A program made the translations under genes and the position numbers. The notes under the pieces were generated by a model that was given only the letters and a program-made list of their open reading frames with translations, searched no databases and was not told the DNA's origin. This document shows, in pieces, positions 1 to 9,047 of a stretch of 64,000 nucleotides of DNA; within the stretch, counting starts at the first letter, position 1, and each line of letters begins with the position of its first letter. Origin of the DNA: Rhizobium oryzihabitans (GTDB taxonomy: Bacteria > Pseudomonadota > Alphaproteobacteria > Rhizobiales > Rhizobiaceae); the NCBI RefSeq assembly GCF_010669145.1, contig NZ_CP048632.1, positions 3,131,346-3,195,345 on the forward strand. Reading direction: 5' to 3'.

Positions 1-714
1 AACATCGGTTCGCGCGCCTCGTCTTCCTCGTCGAGCGGCGTGATGCTGACCGGCGACCAAAATATCGTCAACGTGCAGTTCTCGGTGCTCTATACGGTTT
101 CCGATCCGAAATCCTACCTCTTCAACGTCGACAGCCCGGCTGAGACGCTGCAGCAGGTATCCGAAAGCGCCATGCGCGAAGTCGTCGGCCGCCGTCCGGC
201 ACAGGACATTTTCCGTGATAACCGTCAGGCGATCGCGGCAGATGTGCGCACCATCATCCAGTCCACCATGGACGGTTACGGCGCCGGCATTTCCATCAAT
301 GCCGTGGCTATCGAAGATGCGGCGCCGCCGCGCGAAGTGGCTGATGCGTTCGATGAAGTGCAGCGTGCCGAGCAGGACGAGGATCGTTTCGTTCAGGAAG
401 CCAACCAGTACGCCAACCAGAAGCTGGGTGCCGCACGTGGTCAGGCCGCACAGATCGTCGAAGAGGCGAATGCTTACAAGTCGCGTGTCGTCAACGAGGC
501 GCAGGGTGAGGCGCAGCGCTTCATCTCCATTTACGATCAGTATCGCACAGCGCCGGATGTGACCCGTCAGCGTATGTTCCTGGAAACCATGGAACAGGTC
601 CTGAAGGGCTCCAACAAGGTCATCATCGACGAGAAACAGGGCGTGGTGCCTTATCTGCCTCTGAATGAGATCATGCGCGGCAATACCGGCGCAGCACAGC
701 AGGGAGGCAACTGA
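1..714 (+). CDS. hflK: HflK, membrane protease modulator (5' end missing)
   Basis: The frame is open from the first base, so the N-terminus and membrane anchor lie left of the window; 237 C-terminal residues are visible. They form the end of an SPFH/Band-7 (prohibitin-like) domain followed by an Ala/Glu/Gln-rich coiled-coil stretch and a short Gln/Gly-rich tail, as in HflK. In the known family HflK pairs with HflC to form a periplasm-facing ring around FtsH that restrains degradation of membrane proteins. The next gene is hflC, two bases after the stop, and a Do-type protease follows, which is the usual alphaproteobacterial order. The product assignment is secure; only the start is missing. 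Confidence 0.95.
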   Translation, partial: NIGSRASSSSSSGVMLTGDQNIVNVQFSVLYTVSDPKSYLFNVDSPAETLQQVSESAMREVVGRRPAQDIFRDNRQAIAADVRTIIQSTMDGYGAGISINAVAIEDAAPPREVADAFDEVQRAEQDEDRFVQEANQYANQKLGAARGQAAQIVEEANAYKSRVVNEAQGEAQRFISIYDQYRTAPDVTRQRMFLETMEQVLKGSNKVIIDEKQGVVPYLPLNEIMRGNTGAAQQGGN

Positions 715-715
715 T

Positions 716-1639
716 ATGAGCAACCGTCTTACGGCCGTTCTCGTCGGTCTCGCCGTTCTGCTTTTCTTCGGCTATTCCTCGATCTTCGTCGTCAACGAGC
801 GCCAGCAGGCCATCGTCGTGCGCTTCGGTCAGATCCAGGATGTGAAAACCGCGCCGGGCCTCTATTTCAAGCTGCCCTTCGCCTTCATGGATGCCGACCG
901 GGTCCAATATGTCGAGAACCGGGCCCTGCGCTTCGATCACGACAATATCCGTGTTCAGGTGTCCGGCGGCAAGTTCTACGAGGTTGATGCCTTCGTCGTC
1001 TATCGCATCACGGATGCACGCCGCTTCCGGCAGACGGTCTCCGGTGACCAGATGTCGGCGGAATCGCGGCTTCGCACCCGTCTCGACGCGTCGCTACGCC
1101 GGGTCTACGGTCTGCGCGGCTTTGAATCCGCGCTCTCGGATGCGCGTGCATCGATGATGCAGGAAGTGCGTGACGACCTGCGTCCCGACGCGGAATCGCT
1201 CGGCATCAGCATCGTGGATGTCCGCATCCGCCGTACCGATCTGACGCAGGAAGTGTCCCAGCAGACCTTTGAGCGCATGAAGTCGGAACGTCTGGCTGAA
1301 GCCGAACTGATCCGCGCCCGTGGTAACGAAGAAGCGCAGCGCCGCCGCGCTATCGCCGATCGTCAGGTGGTGGAGTTCGAATCCGACGCACGTCGCCAGT
1401 CCGAAGTGCTTCGGGGTGAGGGCGATGCGGAGCGCAACAAGGTGTTCGGCGAAGCTTTCCAGCGCGATCCGAGCTTCTTCGAGTTCTATCGTTCGATGGC
1501 GGCCTATTCCAGCTCGCTCAGCGGAACCGGCACGACGCTGGTCCTCTCCCCGGACTCGACCTTCTTCCGTTATTTCAACAACATCGACGGTGCTCCGTCC
1601 ACGCCGCCCGCCGCGCCTGCGCCGGCACCGGCGAACTGA
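716..1639 (+). CDS. hflC: HflC, membrane protease modulator
   Basis: This 307-residue protein has one N-terminal membrane segment (about residues 5-25), an SPFH domain with the typical VNERQQAIVVRFG stretch, a charged coiled coil with repeated RARG/EA motifs, and a Pro/Ala-rich tail. It is the partner of HflK in the FtsH-associated complex of the inner membrane. The ATG at 716 was chosen because AGGGAGG lies 9 bases upstream at the hflK end and the membrane helix then starts at residue 5; an in-frame start at 665 would sit inside hflK. The two genes are clearly cotranscribed. A strong terminator hairpin follows at 1662. Confidence 0.96.
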   Translation: MSNRLTAVLVGLAVLLFFGYSSIFVVNERQQAIVVRFGQIQDVKTAPGLYFKLPFAFMDADRVQYVENRALRFDHDNIRVQVSGGKFYEVDAFVVYRITDARRFRQTVSGDQMSAESRLRTRLDASLRRVYGLRGFESALSDARASMMQEVRDDLRPDAESLGISIVDVRIRRTDLTQEVSQQTFERMKSERLAEAELIRARGNEEAQRRRAIADRQVVEFESDARRQSEVLRGEGDAERNKVFGEAFQRDPSFFEFYRSMAAYSSSLSGTGTTLVLSPDSTFFRYFNNIDGAPSTPPAAPAPAPAN

Positions 1640-1661
1640 TAACGGATCAAATACTAGTGGA

Positions 1662-1692
1662 GGGGCCGGTTTTTACCGGCCCCTTTCTTTTT
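1662..1692 (+). terminator. Intrinsic terminator after hflKC
   Basis: A 9-base perfect stem (GGGGCCGGT / ACCGGCCCC) with a four-T loop is followed by a T-rich tract. It separates hflKC from the downstream protease gene, which therefore probably has its own promoter as well. Confidence 0.9.
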
Positions 1693-1711
1693 GACGGCCC
1701 CCCGCGCACGA

Positions 1712-1742
1712 CGTCATCCTTGGGCCTGACCCGAGGATGACG
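1712..1742. repeat. Short palindromic intergenic repeat
   Basis: CGTCATCCT and AGGATGACG form perfect arms around a GGGCCTGACCC-type centre. Hairpins of this form are scattered between genes in rhizobial genomes, and a related 'cccgaggatgat' piece occurs near 22670. No function can be read from the sequence. Confidence 0.6.
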
Positions 1743-1947
1743 GAGGAGAGGGTTGAGCAGCCGTGTTGGTAATTTTAGGACGGGTTTTGGCCGGCCCTTT
1801 CCTTTGGGTCGGTTTTCGTGGCAAAGCTGTAGGTCGGGGCAGGGCGTCATCCGCCTGTTCACGAAAAGGTATTTTTACACTTCATCATTCCGCCTTATGC
1901 TTTGACGATATATGCAGGGCAAGACTATTTGAAACGCGAGGACGCTT

Positions 1948-3489
1948 ATGGCCGTGACCCTTCTTTCGCCTTTTCGCAGCAGCATTGCCGCAGTCGCGGG
2001 CATCGCGCTTGTGGCGGGTAGCCTTTCGGCCCCGGTTGCGGCATGGGCGCAGAGCCACGGGCCGGCATCGGTGGCCGATCTCGCCGAGCCGCTTCTGGAT
2101 GCGGTGGTGAATATTTCGACGTCGCAGAACGTCAGGACCGAAGGCAAGGGCCCCGTTCCGCCGAAGCTGCCGGAAGGGTCTCCCTTCCAGGAGTTCTTCA
2201 AGGATTATTTCGACAACCAGAAACCGGAAGGTGGCGACAAGGTCAGTTCGCTGGGATCCGGCTTTGTCATCGATCCGGCCGGCTACGTCGTCACCAACAA
2301 CCACGTCATCGAGGGCGCTGATGCCATCGAGGTGATTTTCCCGAACGGGTCGAAGCTCAAGGCGACGCTTGTCGGCACCGATACGAAGACCGATCTTTCC
2401 GTATTGAAGGTGGAGCCGAAAACGCCGCTGAAGGCCGTCAAGTTCGGTGATTCGCGCAGCATGCGCATCGGGGACTGGGTGATGGCCATCGGCAATCCCT
2501 TCGGCCTCGGCGGATCGCTGACGGTCGGCGTCATCTCGGCGCGTGGCCGCAACATCAATGCCGGTCCCTATGACAATTTCATCCAGACGGATGCGGCGAT
2601 CAACAAGGGCAATTCCGGGGGTCCGCTCTTCAACATGAAGGGTGAGGTAATCGGCATCAATACGGCGATCATTTCGCCGAGCGGTGGATCGATCGGTATC
2701 GGTTTCGCCGTTCCGACGGAACTCGCGCAGAATATCGTGCAGCAACTCATCGAATTCGGCGAGACGCGTCGTGGCTGGCTCGGCGTTCGCGTGCAGCCTG
2801 TCACGGATGACGTGGCCGCAAGCCTTGGCATGGAAAGCGCAAAGGGTGCGTTGATTTCCGGTGTCGCCAAGGGCGGTCCGGTTGAAAACGGCCCGATCGT
2901 GGCCGGCGATGTCGTGTTGAAATTCGACGGCAAGGATATTCACGAGATGCGCGATCTCCTGCGGATCGTGGCGGAAAGCCCTGTTGGCAAGGAAGTCGAC
3001 GTGGTTGTGCTGCGCGACGGCAAGGAAGAGACCCTCAAGGTTAAGCTCGGCCAATTGCTCGACACGCCGGATGAAAAGGCATCAACGGATGATCCGCAGG
3101 CCGAGGACGGTGACGGCGGCGTGGTGACACCTGATGATGGCGGCAGCGACGATCAGGCGCAGGACCAGACCCCCGAGGTGCGCGAAGCACCGCAGAGCGT
3201 GCTCGGCATGAACCTCGTTGTTCTGAGCAACGAGCTGCGAGCGGAGAAGGGTATCGCCGAAAGCGTCGAAGGCGTGCTTGTCGCGAGCGTCGATCAGGGT
3301 TCGCCTGCCGAACAGAAGGGCATGAAGCCGGGCGATATCATCGTCGAGGTCGGGCAGGATTTCATGGAGGTTCCGGGCGATGTGCTGGTGCGCATCAACG
3401 GCCTGAAATCCGAAGGCCGCAAGAATGCGCATATGATGGTTGCAGATGCTCAGGGCAATCTGCGCGTCGTGGCGCTGCCGCTGGAATAA
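1948..3489 (+). CDS. degP: Periplasmic Do-family serine protease (DegP/HtrA)
   Basis: This 513-residue protein starts with a signal peptide (cleavage likely after AWA near residue 34). The trypsin-like domain shows the catalytic triad: His in NNHVIEGA, Asp in TDLSVLKV and Ser in GNSGGPLF. Two PDZ domains follow, the second after an acidic Asp/Gly/Gln-rich linker (about residues 375-410). It should act in the periplasm as a chaperone-protease for misfolded envelope proteins. It lies downstream of hflKC in the same direction, consistent with a shared envelope quality-control role, but a terminator and about 260 bases lie between. The start ATG is preceded by GCGAGGA. Confidence 0.95.
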   Translation: MAVTLLSPFRSSIAAVAGIALVAGSLSAPVAAWAQSHGPASVADLAEPLLDAVVNISTSQNVRTEGKGPVPPKLPEGSPFQEFFKDYFDNQKPEGGDKVSSLGSGFVIDPAGYVVTNNHVIEGADAIEVIFPNGSKLKATLVGTDTKTDLSVLKVEPKTPLKAVKFGDSRSMRIGDWVMAIGNPFGLGGSLTVGVISARGRNINAGPYDNFIQTDAAINKGNSGGPLFNMKGEVIGINTAIISPSGGSIGIGFAVPTELAQNIVQQLIEFGETRRGWLGVRVQPVTDDVAASLGMESAKGALISGVAKGGPVENGPIVAGDVVLKFDGKDIHEMRDLLRIVAESPVGKEVDVVVLRDGKEETLKVKLGQLLDTPDEKASTDDPQAEDGDGGVVTPDDGGSDDQAQDQTPEVREAPQSVLGMNLVVLSNELRAEKGIAESVEGVLVASVDQGSPAEQKGMKPGDIIVEVGQDFMEVPGDVLVRINGLKSEGRKNAHMMVADAQGNLRVVALPLE

Positions 3490-3579
3490 AGCGCCTTTCG
3501 CCCGGTTCGTCAGGAATCGGGTGGTTGTGATCCCGGTCGCTCTTTAATTCTTGGTCTCCATCGAACGGAGGCCAAGGAT

Positions 3580-4329
3580 ATGAAATTACTCGAAAACAAG
3601 GTTGCAATCATCACCGGTGCGTCATCCGGCATCGGCCGGGCGACGGCAAGGCTGTTTGCTGAACAGGGTGCGGCCGTCATCATCAACGCGCGTGGCGCAG
3701 CGGCACTTGAGGATGTGGCTTCCGCCATTCGCCAGGCCGGCGGTCGCGTTCACACCGTCGTGGGTGACGTTGGCATTGAGGAAACCCATGCCCGCCTGAC
3801 GGAGGTGGCCATGACCATCTTTGGCGGTCTCGATATCGCCGTCAACAATGCCGGTGCGGTTGGGGCGATGAAGCCGCTTGCGGAGATTTCGGTCGAGGAA
3901 TGGGATCATGTGATCGCCGCCAATCTTACTTCCGCATTTCTCGGCGTGCGCAGCCAGATCCCTGCGATGTTGAAGCGGGGAGGCGGCTCGGTCGTCTTCA
4001 TCTCCAGCTTCGTCGGCACCAGCGCCGGCATACCCGGAATGGCAGCCTATGGCACATCGAAAGCGGCGCTGATGGGGCTGGTGAAAGGTATTACTGCCGA
4101 TTACGCCGTCAAGGGCATTCGCGCCAATGCGCTGCTTCCGGGCGGCGTCGATACGCCGATGGCGGGAGATGCGGCCCAGAAGGAATGGGCGGCGGGGCTG
4201 CATGCGATGAAACGCATTGCGGAGCCGGAGGAGCTGGCGCAGGCCGCCCTTTTCCTCTCCAGCCCGATGTCGAGCTTCGTTGCCGGATCGGCCCTGTTTG
4301 CCGATGGCGGCAATGCGGCGGTGAAATAA
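3580..4329 (+). CDS. Short-chain dehydrogenase/reductase
   Basis: This is a 249-residue classical SDR. The NAD(P)-binding glycine motif TGASSGIG lies near residue 13, NNAG near 90, the catalytic Ser in FISSF and the YxxxK pair in YGTSK. Length and C-terminal SxxSSFVAGSALFADGG motif are typical of glucose 1-dehydrogenase/3-oxoacyl reductase-like SDRs. The substrate cannot be inferred. GGAGG sits upstream of the ATG, and the gene looks monocistronic, convergent with the GNAT/serB pair. Confidence 0.9.
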   Translation: MKLLENKVAIITGASSGIGRATARLFAEQGAAVIINARGAAALEDVASAIRQAGGRVHTVVGDVGIEETHARLTEVAMTIFGGLDIAVNNAGAVGAMKPLAEISVEEWDHVIAANLTSAFLGVRSQIPAMLKRGGGSVVFISSFVGTSAGIPGMAAYGTSKAALMGLVKGITADYAVKGIRANALLPGGVDTPMAGDAAQKEWAAGLHAMKRIAEPEELAQAALFLSSPMSSFVAGSALFADGGNAAVK

Positions 4330-4353
4330 TTGCCGAACTGGCGGGCGAGGGCG

Positions 4354-4925
4354 TTACTGCGCCTGTCGTGCCCGCCATTCCTCCAGCGTCAGCGCATAGG
4401 TGACGTGAGGGCGCAGATGCGGATGGGTATCTTCCGGCACGCGCGGATGATCGAAGTCGCGCGAAGGGTCACGCTTCAGGCCGATGCGCTCCATCACCCG
4501 CGTTGAACGATGGTTGTCACGGACGGCGAAGGAAACGATTTCCGGCGTTTCCTTTTCATCGAAAGCCATGACGAGCAGCGATTGCGCGGCTTCCGTCACA
4601 TAACCGTGCCCCAGAAACGCGTGGCGAGCCGCCAGCCGATTTCCATGGTGCCGACCGGGAAGGGCGGATCGAGGTTCATGACGGGGGAGATACCACAGAA
4701 GCCCATGACTTCGCCGGTCTCGCGCAGCTCCATGGCATAAAAGCCGTAGCCGCTGCCGCGGATCATGCCATTGATGGTTTCGAGAACCGCGTCCGCTTCC
4801 GCATGGCTGCGGCGGAAGGGGAAGAATTCCATGACCTTTTCGTCGGCATTGATTTCGCGGAACAAATTGCGGTCGCTCTCCTTCCACTCGCGCAGAATGA
4901 GCCTTTGTGTCTCGCGGATGATCAT
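4354..4925 (-). pseudogene. GNAT acetyltransferase, split by a one-base frameshift
   Basis: Two reading frames together encode one RimJ/RimL-type N-acetyltransferase of about 190 residues. The first frame runs from the ATG at 4925 through RETQRLILREW and GWRLATRFWG, then stops. The continuation GHGYVTEAAQSLL and the C-terminus lie in the next frame and end at 4354. The switch falls at a run of four C on the plus strand (4609-4612); one more base restores the acetyl-CoA-binding loop exactly. The start codon overlaps the serB stop (ATGA), so the two are translationally coupled. Either the gene is newly broken or the base was lost in sequencing. Confidence 0.85.
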
Positions 4926-5812
4926 GGAATGACAAAATCCGTCTTGCGGTAACCCTGAATGTAAAGAAGCGCGGTGAGATCGCCATGGTCGATGCGCATC
5001 TGCGCCTCTGCCGCAACGGCGGGCTTGGCGTGCAGGGCGACACCCGCGCCGGCCAGATGCAACATGCCCAGATCGTTGGCGCCATCGCCGACCGCCATTG
5101 CCTCATCCGGCGAGATGCCGAGTTTTGTGGCGATATCGTTCAGCGCATCCACCTTGGCCTGTTTGCCGAGGATCGGTTCGGCAACGGTGCCGTCGAGCTC
5201 ACCATTGGCTTCGCCGAGCAGATTGGCACGGTTCTCGTCAAAACCCAGCATGGCGGCCACACGGCCGGTAAAGACGGTGAAACCGCCGGAAACGAGGGCA
5301 GTATAATAGCCCTTGGCCTTCATCGTGGCGATCAGTTCCTTGCCGCCGGGGGTGAGCGTGATACGCTTTTCGATGACGTCGTCGATCACGGAGACCGGCA
5401 GGCCTTTCAGCAGCGCCACGCGCTCCCTGAGCGCCGGCTCAAAAGCGATCTCGCCATTCATGGCGCGGGCGGTGATGGTGGAGACCTTGTCTTTCAGTCC
5501 CACTTCTGCAGCCAACTCGTCGATGCATTCCTGGCCGATCATGGTCGAATCCATATCGGCGATCAGAAGCTTCTTGCGTCGCTTGTCCTGTTCTTGAACC
5601 ACGATATCGATCGGCTGGCCGGCAAGCGCGCCTGCAATGGCGTTGCGGGCCGCTTCCGCATCCGTGCCGGAGGGCAGGGCAATATCGCAGGCAATGCCAT
5701 CAGCCAGCCAGTAGAGGCTCGATGCGTTGACGGCCTTTGCGGCGGCTTCGCCGAGGGCCGGTGTCAGAACAGGATTTGACGGATTGGCGATAAGCGTGGC
5801 AACGAAAGCCAT
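4922..5812 (-). CDS. serB: Phosphoserine phosphatase
   Basis: This 296-residue HAD-superfamily enzyme performs the last step of serine biosynthesis, O-phosphoserine to serine. The nucleophile motif DMDSTMIGQE is near residue 90, SGGFTVF near 175 and the Mg-binding GDGANDLGML near 245. An N-terminal ACT-like domain of about 80 residues precedes the catalytic part, as in alphaproteobacterial SerB. The start was set at MAFVATLIAN (5812); a longer frame runs upstream but into divergent miaA. The stop overlaps the GNAT start. The start codon overlaps that of miaA by two bases on the opposite strand. Confidence 0.95.
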   Translation of the reverse strand: MAFVATLIANPSNPVLTPALGEAAAKAVNASSLYWLADGIACDIALPSGTDAEAARNAIAGALAGQPIDIVVQEQDKRRKKLLIADMDSTMIGQECIDELAAEVGLKDKVSTITARAMNGEIAFEPALRERVALLKGLPVSVIDDVIEKRITLTPGGKELIATMKAKGYYTALVSGGFTVFTGRVAAMLGFDENRANLLGEANGELDGTVAEPILGKQAKVDALNDIATKLGISPDEAMAVGDGANDLGMLHLAGAGVALHAKPAVAAEAQMRIDHGDLTALLYIQGYRKTDFVIP

Positions 5813-6731
5813 GATGAAAAACCTTGATGAGAATTTTGATGCGATCCTGATAACCGGACCGACGGCAAGCGGCAAGTCCGCGCTTGCGCTTCGTTTGGCG
5901 CGGGAGCGGGGCGGTGTCGTCATCAATGCCGATAGCATGCAGGTTTACGACACGCTGCGGGTGCTGACAGCCCGGCCATCCGAAGACGAGATGGAGGGCG
6001 TGCCGCATCTGCTTTACGGCCATGTACCGGCAAGCAGCCTCTATTCGACAGGCGAATGGCTGCGTGAGATTTCGGCCCTGCTTCCCGATTTGCGCAAGCA
6101 AGGACGCTTTCCGGTCATCGTCGGTGGCACGGGGCTTTATTTCAAGGCGCTGACGGGTGGCCTGTCCGACATGCCCGCCATTCCGGACGGTATACGCGAG
6201 AGGCTGCGGTCCCGTCTGATTGAAGAGGGGCCGGCGGTTCTCCACGCGGAATTGTCGCGGCTTGATCCAGCTATGGCTGAAGGGCTTCAGCCGGGGGACG
6301 GCCAGCGGATCGTCCGGGCGCTGGAGGTCATCGAGGCGACCGGAAAGTCGATCCGGTATTTCCAGAAGGCGAGCGGTCCGATGATCATCGATCCCGATCG
6401 GGCGCAAAAAATCGTGGTTTTACCGGACAGGCCGGTGCTGCATGATCGCATCAACCGGCGGTTTGAAACCATGATGGAGAGCGGCGCGGTGGAGGAGGTG
6501 AAAGCTCTTCTCGCCCTCAATCTTGCGCCCGATGCGACCGCGATGAAGGCGATCGGCGTTTCTCAGATTGCCGATATGCTGGCCGGCCGCATGAGTGAGG
6601 CGGAGGTGATCGAAAAATCGGCGGCTGCCACCCGCCAATATGCCAAGCGGCAGATGACCTGGTTCCGTAATCAGATGGGGAAGACTGGGCGCGGCTTAAG
6701 CCATGAACGCCGGTGTCAGTCCTTGCGGTAG
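5811..6731 (+). CDS. miaA: tRNA dimethylallyltransferase
   Basis: This 306-residue protein transfers a dimethylallyl group to A37 of tRNAs reading UNN codons. The P-loop GPTASGKS is near residue 17, followed by INADSMQVY, the GGTGLYFKAL motif and a C-terminal RQYAKRQMTWFRNQ, all diagnostic of MiaA. The start at MMKNLDE fits the family; an in-frame ATG at 5727 would lie inside serB. The gene is divergent from serB with overlapping start codons, and its 3' end overlaps the next, convergent gene by 16 bases. Confidence 0.95.
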   Translation: MMKNLDENFDAILITGPTASGKSALALRLARERGGVVINADSMQVYDTLRVLTARPSEDEMEGVPHLLYGHVPASSLYSTGEWLREISALLPDLRKQGRFPVIVGGTGLYFKALTGGLSDMPAIPDGIRERLRSRLIEEGPAVLHAELSRLDPAMAEGLQPGDGQRIVRALEVIEATGKSIRYFQKASGPMIIDPDRAQKIVVLPDRPVLHDRINRRFETMMESGAVEEVKALLALNLAPDATAMKAIGVSQIADMLAGRMSEAEVIEKSAAATRQYAKRQMTWFRNQMGKTGRGLSHERRCQSLR

Positions 6732-8728
6732 AGGCTGCCGAGCGGCTTCTTCAGCAGGCTTTCCCTCAGCGACGGGCGTGTATCGCCGGGAGGCGGCCCA
6801 TTCTGCGTCTGCATCTGGAAACCGGCCCTGCGCAGGTCGTTAACGGCGTCGGAGGCGGTGTCGGCCTCTGTCGGCGGATTCTGCGGCGCTGATGGTGCAC
6901 GTCCGGGCAGCATGTCGGGACGATAAGGCTCGTAGCCTTCCGTTGCAGCCGTCCCCAATTCGCGTTTCCAGCGATCCATGTCGTCTGTTTCTTTGAGGCC
7001 GGCGATGGGCTCCAGCGGATCGGAAAAGGCTGCCTCGACACTTTGCTGAAAACCGGTGATGACCGGTTTGGCCGTGGCGCGCATGCGGGTGACGATGCTG
7101 TTCAGGTCGACCGTATCGGGCGTTTCATGGGGCGTGTGGCTGACCGCGCCGCTTGCCTTCGGCAATTTGGCCGTGGGGACGCGGTCGAAGCGCATGCGCA
7201 TTGGCACACCCACCGCTTCGCCAAAGGCGATGGCCTCGCCATTGCCGATGGACGACAAAAAGCTGGTGGTTGAGGTCGATGCATTCGGTACGGCGGACAG
7301 AATGATCTTCTGGTCGATCTCGTTCGACAGCCGCATGGCGAAAACGGTCGAGCACTGAGACAGGATAGTCTGGTCCAGTTCGCTCGGCCGCTGGCTGATG
7401 ACGCCGAGGGAGATGCCGTATTTACGGCCTTCCTTGGCGATCTGGGCGATTGATTGACGGGTGGGGAAAAAGCCACGTTCGGGATCCGCCGGAACATAAC
7501 GGTGCGCTTCTTCGCAAACCACCAGCATATGCAGTGAACCGCGCGCCAATACTGCGAGCTCGAAGGACATGCGGCAGAGGACGGAAACCACCGAGTTCAC
7601 CACCTCGGAGGGGATGCCGGACAGCTGGAAAACCGAAATCGGCCTGCCTTCTCCGGGAATACGGAAGATATGCGCCACCGTTTCCAGAATATTATCGCTG
7701 ATCGTATTGCTGGAGAACATGAAATTATAGCGCGTGTCGTTGATGGCCGAGAGGATGCGGCCCTTCAGGGAACGCAATACCGGTTTTTCCCCGCGCCCTT
7801 CCAGCCGTCCGATACGCTCGTCGACAAGGGCGAGGAGGTCGGCCATGCGGTAAGGAACCGGCGTATCCGGCGTGATCGCGCTCTTGTCCGTTGTCCGGCG
7901 CACGGCGGAGCCATCTGTGCCGCGAAATGCCTTTTTCGCTTCCGGAATGATCTCGCGCAGAACATCCATCTCTTCCGGCACTGGCTTGCGGCCGCGGAAG
8001 ATCACTTCCGCGAATTCCTCGAGCCGCATCAGCCAGAAGGGAAGGTCGAGCGTATCGGTGTCGATAACAACCGAATGGTCGGGAAAAGCGGCTGCAAATT
8101 CATTGTGCGGATCGAGAATGAGGACGCGCAGCTTGGGGTCCGTCTCGATCGCCTTGTTCAACAGCAGGGTAACCGCCGTGGTCTTTCCCACACCCGTTGA
8201 TCCGACGACGGCGAAATGTTTGGCCAGCATTTGCGGGATGTTGATGGCCGCGCCGATCGTGTCGTCCTGCGTCAGCTTGCCGATGACGCAGCTGTCACGC
8301 TTGCCGCCATCATAGATCTTGGCAAGGTCGCCCGTGCGGATGCGATGCGCCACCGCACCTAGATAGGGGTAACGGGAAATGCCGGAGGAAAAGCGTTCGC
8401 TGCCGTCCTCGGTGCGATAGACTTCGCCCACGAGTTCCACGTCGATCAACAGCCTGTTCGGCCTGTCCGATGACCAAGAATCTTCGCCGGTGCGCATGGC
8501 ATATACCAGCGCCGCAACACGGCTCGTTCCCATTTCGATGGAAATCAGGCGGCCGACGGACCAGAGCTGGGCGACATCGGTTGAGCCGATCTCGGTTTCG
8601 GCGGCAATGGTCGCATGGGCGCCATCACAGGCGATGACGCGGCCCAGCATGCGGTTAGCCGGCTGCTGGCCGGACCGCCGTTCGTTCTCGTCCATACGGG
8701 ACGCCTTATGAAACTCGTCGTTACTCAC
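6716..8728 (-). CDS. HerA-like ATPase (DUF87 family)
   Basis: The 670-residue protein has an N-terminal HAS-barrel-like region (about 25-140), a Walker A motif GSTGVGKTTAV, a Walker B region LRVLILDPHNEF, and further HerA/FtsK-type motifs VVCEEAHRYVP and SLGVISQRPSELDQTILSQC. In archaea HerA partners the NurA nuclease in end resection, but no nurA lies nearby, and the role of the bacterial homologues is unclear. The frame starts with GTG at 8728; an ATG twelve codons in (MDENERRSG) is an alternative start. The C-terminal 150 residues are Pro-rich and probably flexible. Confidence 0.85.
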   Translation of the reverse strand: MSNDEFHKASRMDENERRSGQQPANRMLGRVIACDGAHATIAAETEIGSTDVAQLWSVGRLISIEMGTSRVAALVYAMRTGEDSWSSDRPNRLLIDVELVGEVYRTEDGSERFSSGISRYPYLGAVAHRIRTGDLAKIYDGGKRDSCVIGKLTQDDTIGAAINIPQMLAKHFAVVGSTGVGKTTAVTLLLNKAIETDPKLRVLILDPHNEFAAAFPDHSVVIDTDTLDLPFWLMRLEEFAEVIFRGRKPVPEEMDVLREIIPEAKKAFRGTDGSAVRRTTDKSAITPDTPVPYRMADLLALVDERIGRLEGRGEKPVLRSLKGRILSAINDTRYNFMFSSNTISDNILETVAHIFRIPGEGRPISVFQLSGIPSEVVNSVVSVLCRMSFELAVLARGSLHMLVVCEEAHRYVPADPERGFFPTRQSIAQIAKEGRKYGISLGVISQRPSELDQTILSQCSTVFAMRLSNEIDQKIILSAVPNASTSTTSFLSSIGNGEAIAFGEAVGVPMRMRFDRVPTAKLPKASGAVSHTPHETPDTVDLNSIVTRMRATAKPVITGFQQSVEAAFSDPLEPIAGLKETDDMDRWKRELGTAATEGYEPYRPDMLPGRAPSAPQNPPTEADTASDAVNDLRRAGFQMQTQNGPPPGDTRPSLRESLLKKPLGSLYRKD

Positions 8729-8898
8729 GTCTTATCCCGGTACATGCGGATGATCGCGGTGGTTCGGGCAGCATCTGCGTTTTCAATATTAAACGATTAT
8801 ACTTAACAACCGGTGTATCGGCTGCGTTCGAAAATTTCGTGGAAGCGCCCTTTCCGGCAATAAAAGAAGGCGGCTCCGATTTTTTCCTGCAATATGCG

Positions 8899-8927
8899 TT
8901 GACGGCTGGCGCATTTCTGGCTAACAC
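8899..8927 (+). promoter_or_regulatory. Putative sigma-70 promoter of the ilv leader
   Basis: TTGACG at 8899-8904 and TAACAC at 8922-8927 are separated by 17 bases. A start point 6-8 bases downstream would fall one to three bases before the leader-peptide ATG at 8936, making a leaderless or nearly leaderless transcript. Confidence 0.55.
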
Positions 8928-8935
8928 TCCGGCCC

Positions 8936-8992
8936 ATGAAAAATCTTAACGTACTTATCGTGGTGGGACGGCGCATGGGCAGGATGGTGTAA
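8936..8992 (+). CDS. ilvL: ilv operon leader peptide (attenuation sensor)
   Basis: An 18-residue ORF reads MKNLNVLIVVGRRMGRMV. Six of the seven residues in LNVLIVV are Leu, Val or Ile, the end products of the pathway encoded just downstream, which is the hallmark of a ribosome-sensing leader peptide. The stop codon lies inside a hairpin (arms 8971-8979 and 9009-9017) and a terminator hairpin follows at 9025-9047. There is no room for a ribosome binding site if the promoter at 8899 is right. The name ilvL is given by function, not by homology. Confidence 0.75.
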   Translation: MKNLNVLIVVGRRMGRMV

Positions 8993-9047
8993 CCATCCGG
9001 CGAAAGCACCCATGCGCTGAACGAGGCTCCTTAAGGGGCCTTTTTTT
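8971..9047 (+). promoter_or_regulatory. Transcription attenuator of ilvBN
   Basis: An outer hairpin pairs GCGCATGGG (8971-8979) with CCCATGCGC (9009-9017) around an inner hairpin GGATGGT / ACCATCC. It is followed by a terminator stem GGCTCC-TTAA-GGGGCC (9025-9040) and seven T residues. The arrangement (leader peptide, pause hairpin, terminator) is that of classical attenuation. The exact antiterminator pairing is not obvious by eye. Confidence 0.75.

Noticed and set aside
7102..7497. Plus- and minus-strand frames inside the HerA-like gene
   Set aside because: Shadows of the 670-residue ATPase, whose Walker motifs fix the correct frame.
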